Assembly (NCBI GenBank): GCA_017455225.1
Contig: JAFTBL010000127.1
Location: 1-6,148 of the forward strand
From: Oscillospiraceae bacterium
Lineage (GTDB): Bacteria; Bacillota_A; Clostridia; Oscillospirales; Oscillospiraceae
Direction: 5' to 3'
DNA: 6,148 nt
The position numbers and the translations under genes are program-made. The first letter of the stretch is position 1, and every line of letters begins with the position of its first letter. Shown piece after piece: positions 5,500 to 6,148 of this stretch. Below the pieces are notes generated by a model. It was given only the letters and a program-made list of their open reading frames with translations. It ran no database searches and was not told the origin of the DNA.

Positions 5500-6148
5500 T
5501 TAAACCTCCTTCTTCAAAGTCTTCATGTGGGCGTCATACTCCCGCACAAAGCTCTTGGCAAGCTTGTTGACCTGCACCAGCGGCCGGTGCGCCGGGCACT
5601 GGAAGGAGCAGCAGCCGCACTCGATGCAGAGATTGATCTTCAGCGCCTTCAGCGCTTCCGCGTCCCGAGCCTCGTAGGCGCGCTCGAACTCCACCGGCAT
5701 CAGATTCATGGGGCAGTGGTCGATGCACCCGCCGCAGCGGATGCAGGCCGTAGGCTCGGCAGGCCGGGCGTCCTTGGGCTCGAAGGCCAGCAGTGCGCTG
5801 GTGCCCTTGGCCACGGGCGCGTCCAGATCATACTGCGCCACGCCCATCATGGTGCCGCCCTGCACCAGCTTGCCGATTTGTCCCTTCGTCCCGCCGGCAA
5901 ACTCAATGACCTCCCGGCTGGCGGTGCCGATGGGCGCAATCACGTTTTTAGGCTCTTTGACGGCGGTGCCGTCCACGGTGACGCAGCGCTCCACCAGCGG
6001 CATGCCGGTGAGGCAGTAATGCGCCAGAGTCGCCAGAGAGGTGACGTTCATCACGATGCTGCCCACGTCCAGGGGAAGCTTGCCCTCCGGAATGATCTTT
6101 CCGGTGACATGGTATACCAGCACCTTCTCGCCGCCCTGGGGGTAAAGG
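5500..6148 (-). CDS. rnfC: Rnf complex subunit RnfC, C-terminal half (partial)
   Basis: The reading frame runs off the right edge, so the N-terminus is outside the window. The 215 residues seen are about half of a typical RnfC of some 430-450 aa. RnfC is the peripheral cytoplasmic subunit where NAD+ is reduced, with FMN in its complex-I 51-kDa-like domain. Seen: the first residues in the window read YPQGGEKVLV, an RnfC hallmark, so the GTG at 6123 is internal and not a start. Next are the end of the flavin/NAD domain (VGSIVMNVTSLATLAHYCLTG-like), a SLBB-type beta-grasp region (about 6000-5850), and two [4Fe-4S] sites: CIRCGGCIDHCP (codons 5745-5713) and CIECGCCSFQCP (codons 5628-5596). Both keep the C-x2-C-x2-C-x3-C-P form. 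It is the first visible rnf gene. The operon promoter would lie upstream of rnfC, outside the window. Confidence 0.96.
   Translation of the reverse strand, partial: LYPQGGEKVLVYHVTGKIIPEGKLPLDVGSIVMNVTSLATLAHYCLTGMPLVERCVTVDGTAVKEPKNVIAPIGTASREVIEFAGGTKGQIGKLVQGGTMMGVAQYDLDAPVAKGTSALLAFEPKDARPAEPTACIRCGGCIDHCPMNLMPVEFERAYEARDAEALKALKINLCIECGCCSFQCPAHRPLVQVNKLAKSFVREYDAHMKTLKKEV
5505..5510 (-). promoter_or_regulatory. rnfD Shine-Dalgarno inside the end of rnfC
   Basis: The - strand reads AGGAGG within the last codons of rnfC (Lys-Glu-Val), 7 nt before the rnfD ATG at 5497. It spans the rnfC TAA (5500-5502) and supports coupled translation of rnfC and rnfD. Confidence 0.8.

Noticed and set aside
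5500..6123. GTG at 6123 as the start of a short rnfC-like gene
   Set aside because: The frame continues to the window edge and encodes YPQGGEK immediately upstream, a conserved internal RnfC motif, so the gene is simply cut by the window.

Overview
The window looks like chromosomal DNA from a GC-rich anaerobic member of the Bacillota (Clostridia, perhaps the Oscillospiraceae group). This is inferred from the clostridial-type RnfCDGEAB order, strong AGGAGG Shine-Dalgarno sites, Ala-rich proteins and many ferredoxin-type proteins. No rRNA, tRNA, mobile element or CRISPR array is visible, so the assignment rests on gene content alone.

Left part (1-924, + strand): the C-terminal end of an iron-sulfur, probably FAD/NAD(P)-dependent oxidoreductase overlaps a complete hypA-like nickel metallochaperone gene by 8 bases. 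A 61-aa protein resembling a minimal Cro/XRE-type helix-turn-helix follows. A long perfect hairpin (933-978) closes this run and also closes the convergent operon arriving from the right.

Right part (979-6148, - strand): an Rnf operon is read right to left as rnfC (N-terminus outside the window), rnfD, rnfG, rnfE, rnfA, rnfB, then a membrane-anchored NusG domain II protein and a Gx-family small membrane transporter. Rnf is a membrane ferredoxin:NAD+ oxidoreductase that couples electron transfer to Na+ or H+ translocation. RnfC carries the NAD/FMN site and two [4Fe-4S] clusters. RnfB is the polyferredoxin that meets ferredoxin. RnfD and RnfG carry covalent FMN on Thr (motifs visible in both). 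RnfA and RnfE are paralogous membrane subunits, each with the cysteines of the intramembrane Fe-S site. The six rnf genes are packed with 4-nt ATGA overlaps or with Shine-Dalgarno sites that share a base with the upstream stop codon. The only real gap is the 67 nt after rnfB, which holds a terminator-like hairpin.

There is no stretch above 300 bases without a gene. I see no undescribed system here. The points most worth a second look are the cysteine-rich tail of RnfE, the hairpin that may attenuate the accessory genes, the alternating translational-coupling layout, and a hypA-like gene coupled to an oxidoreductase with no hydrogenase gene in view.
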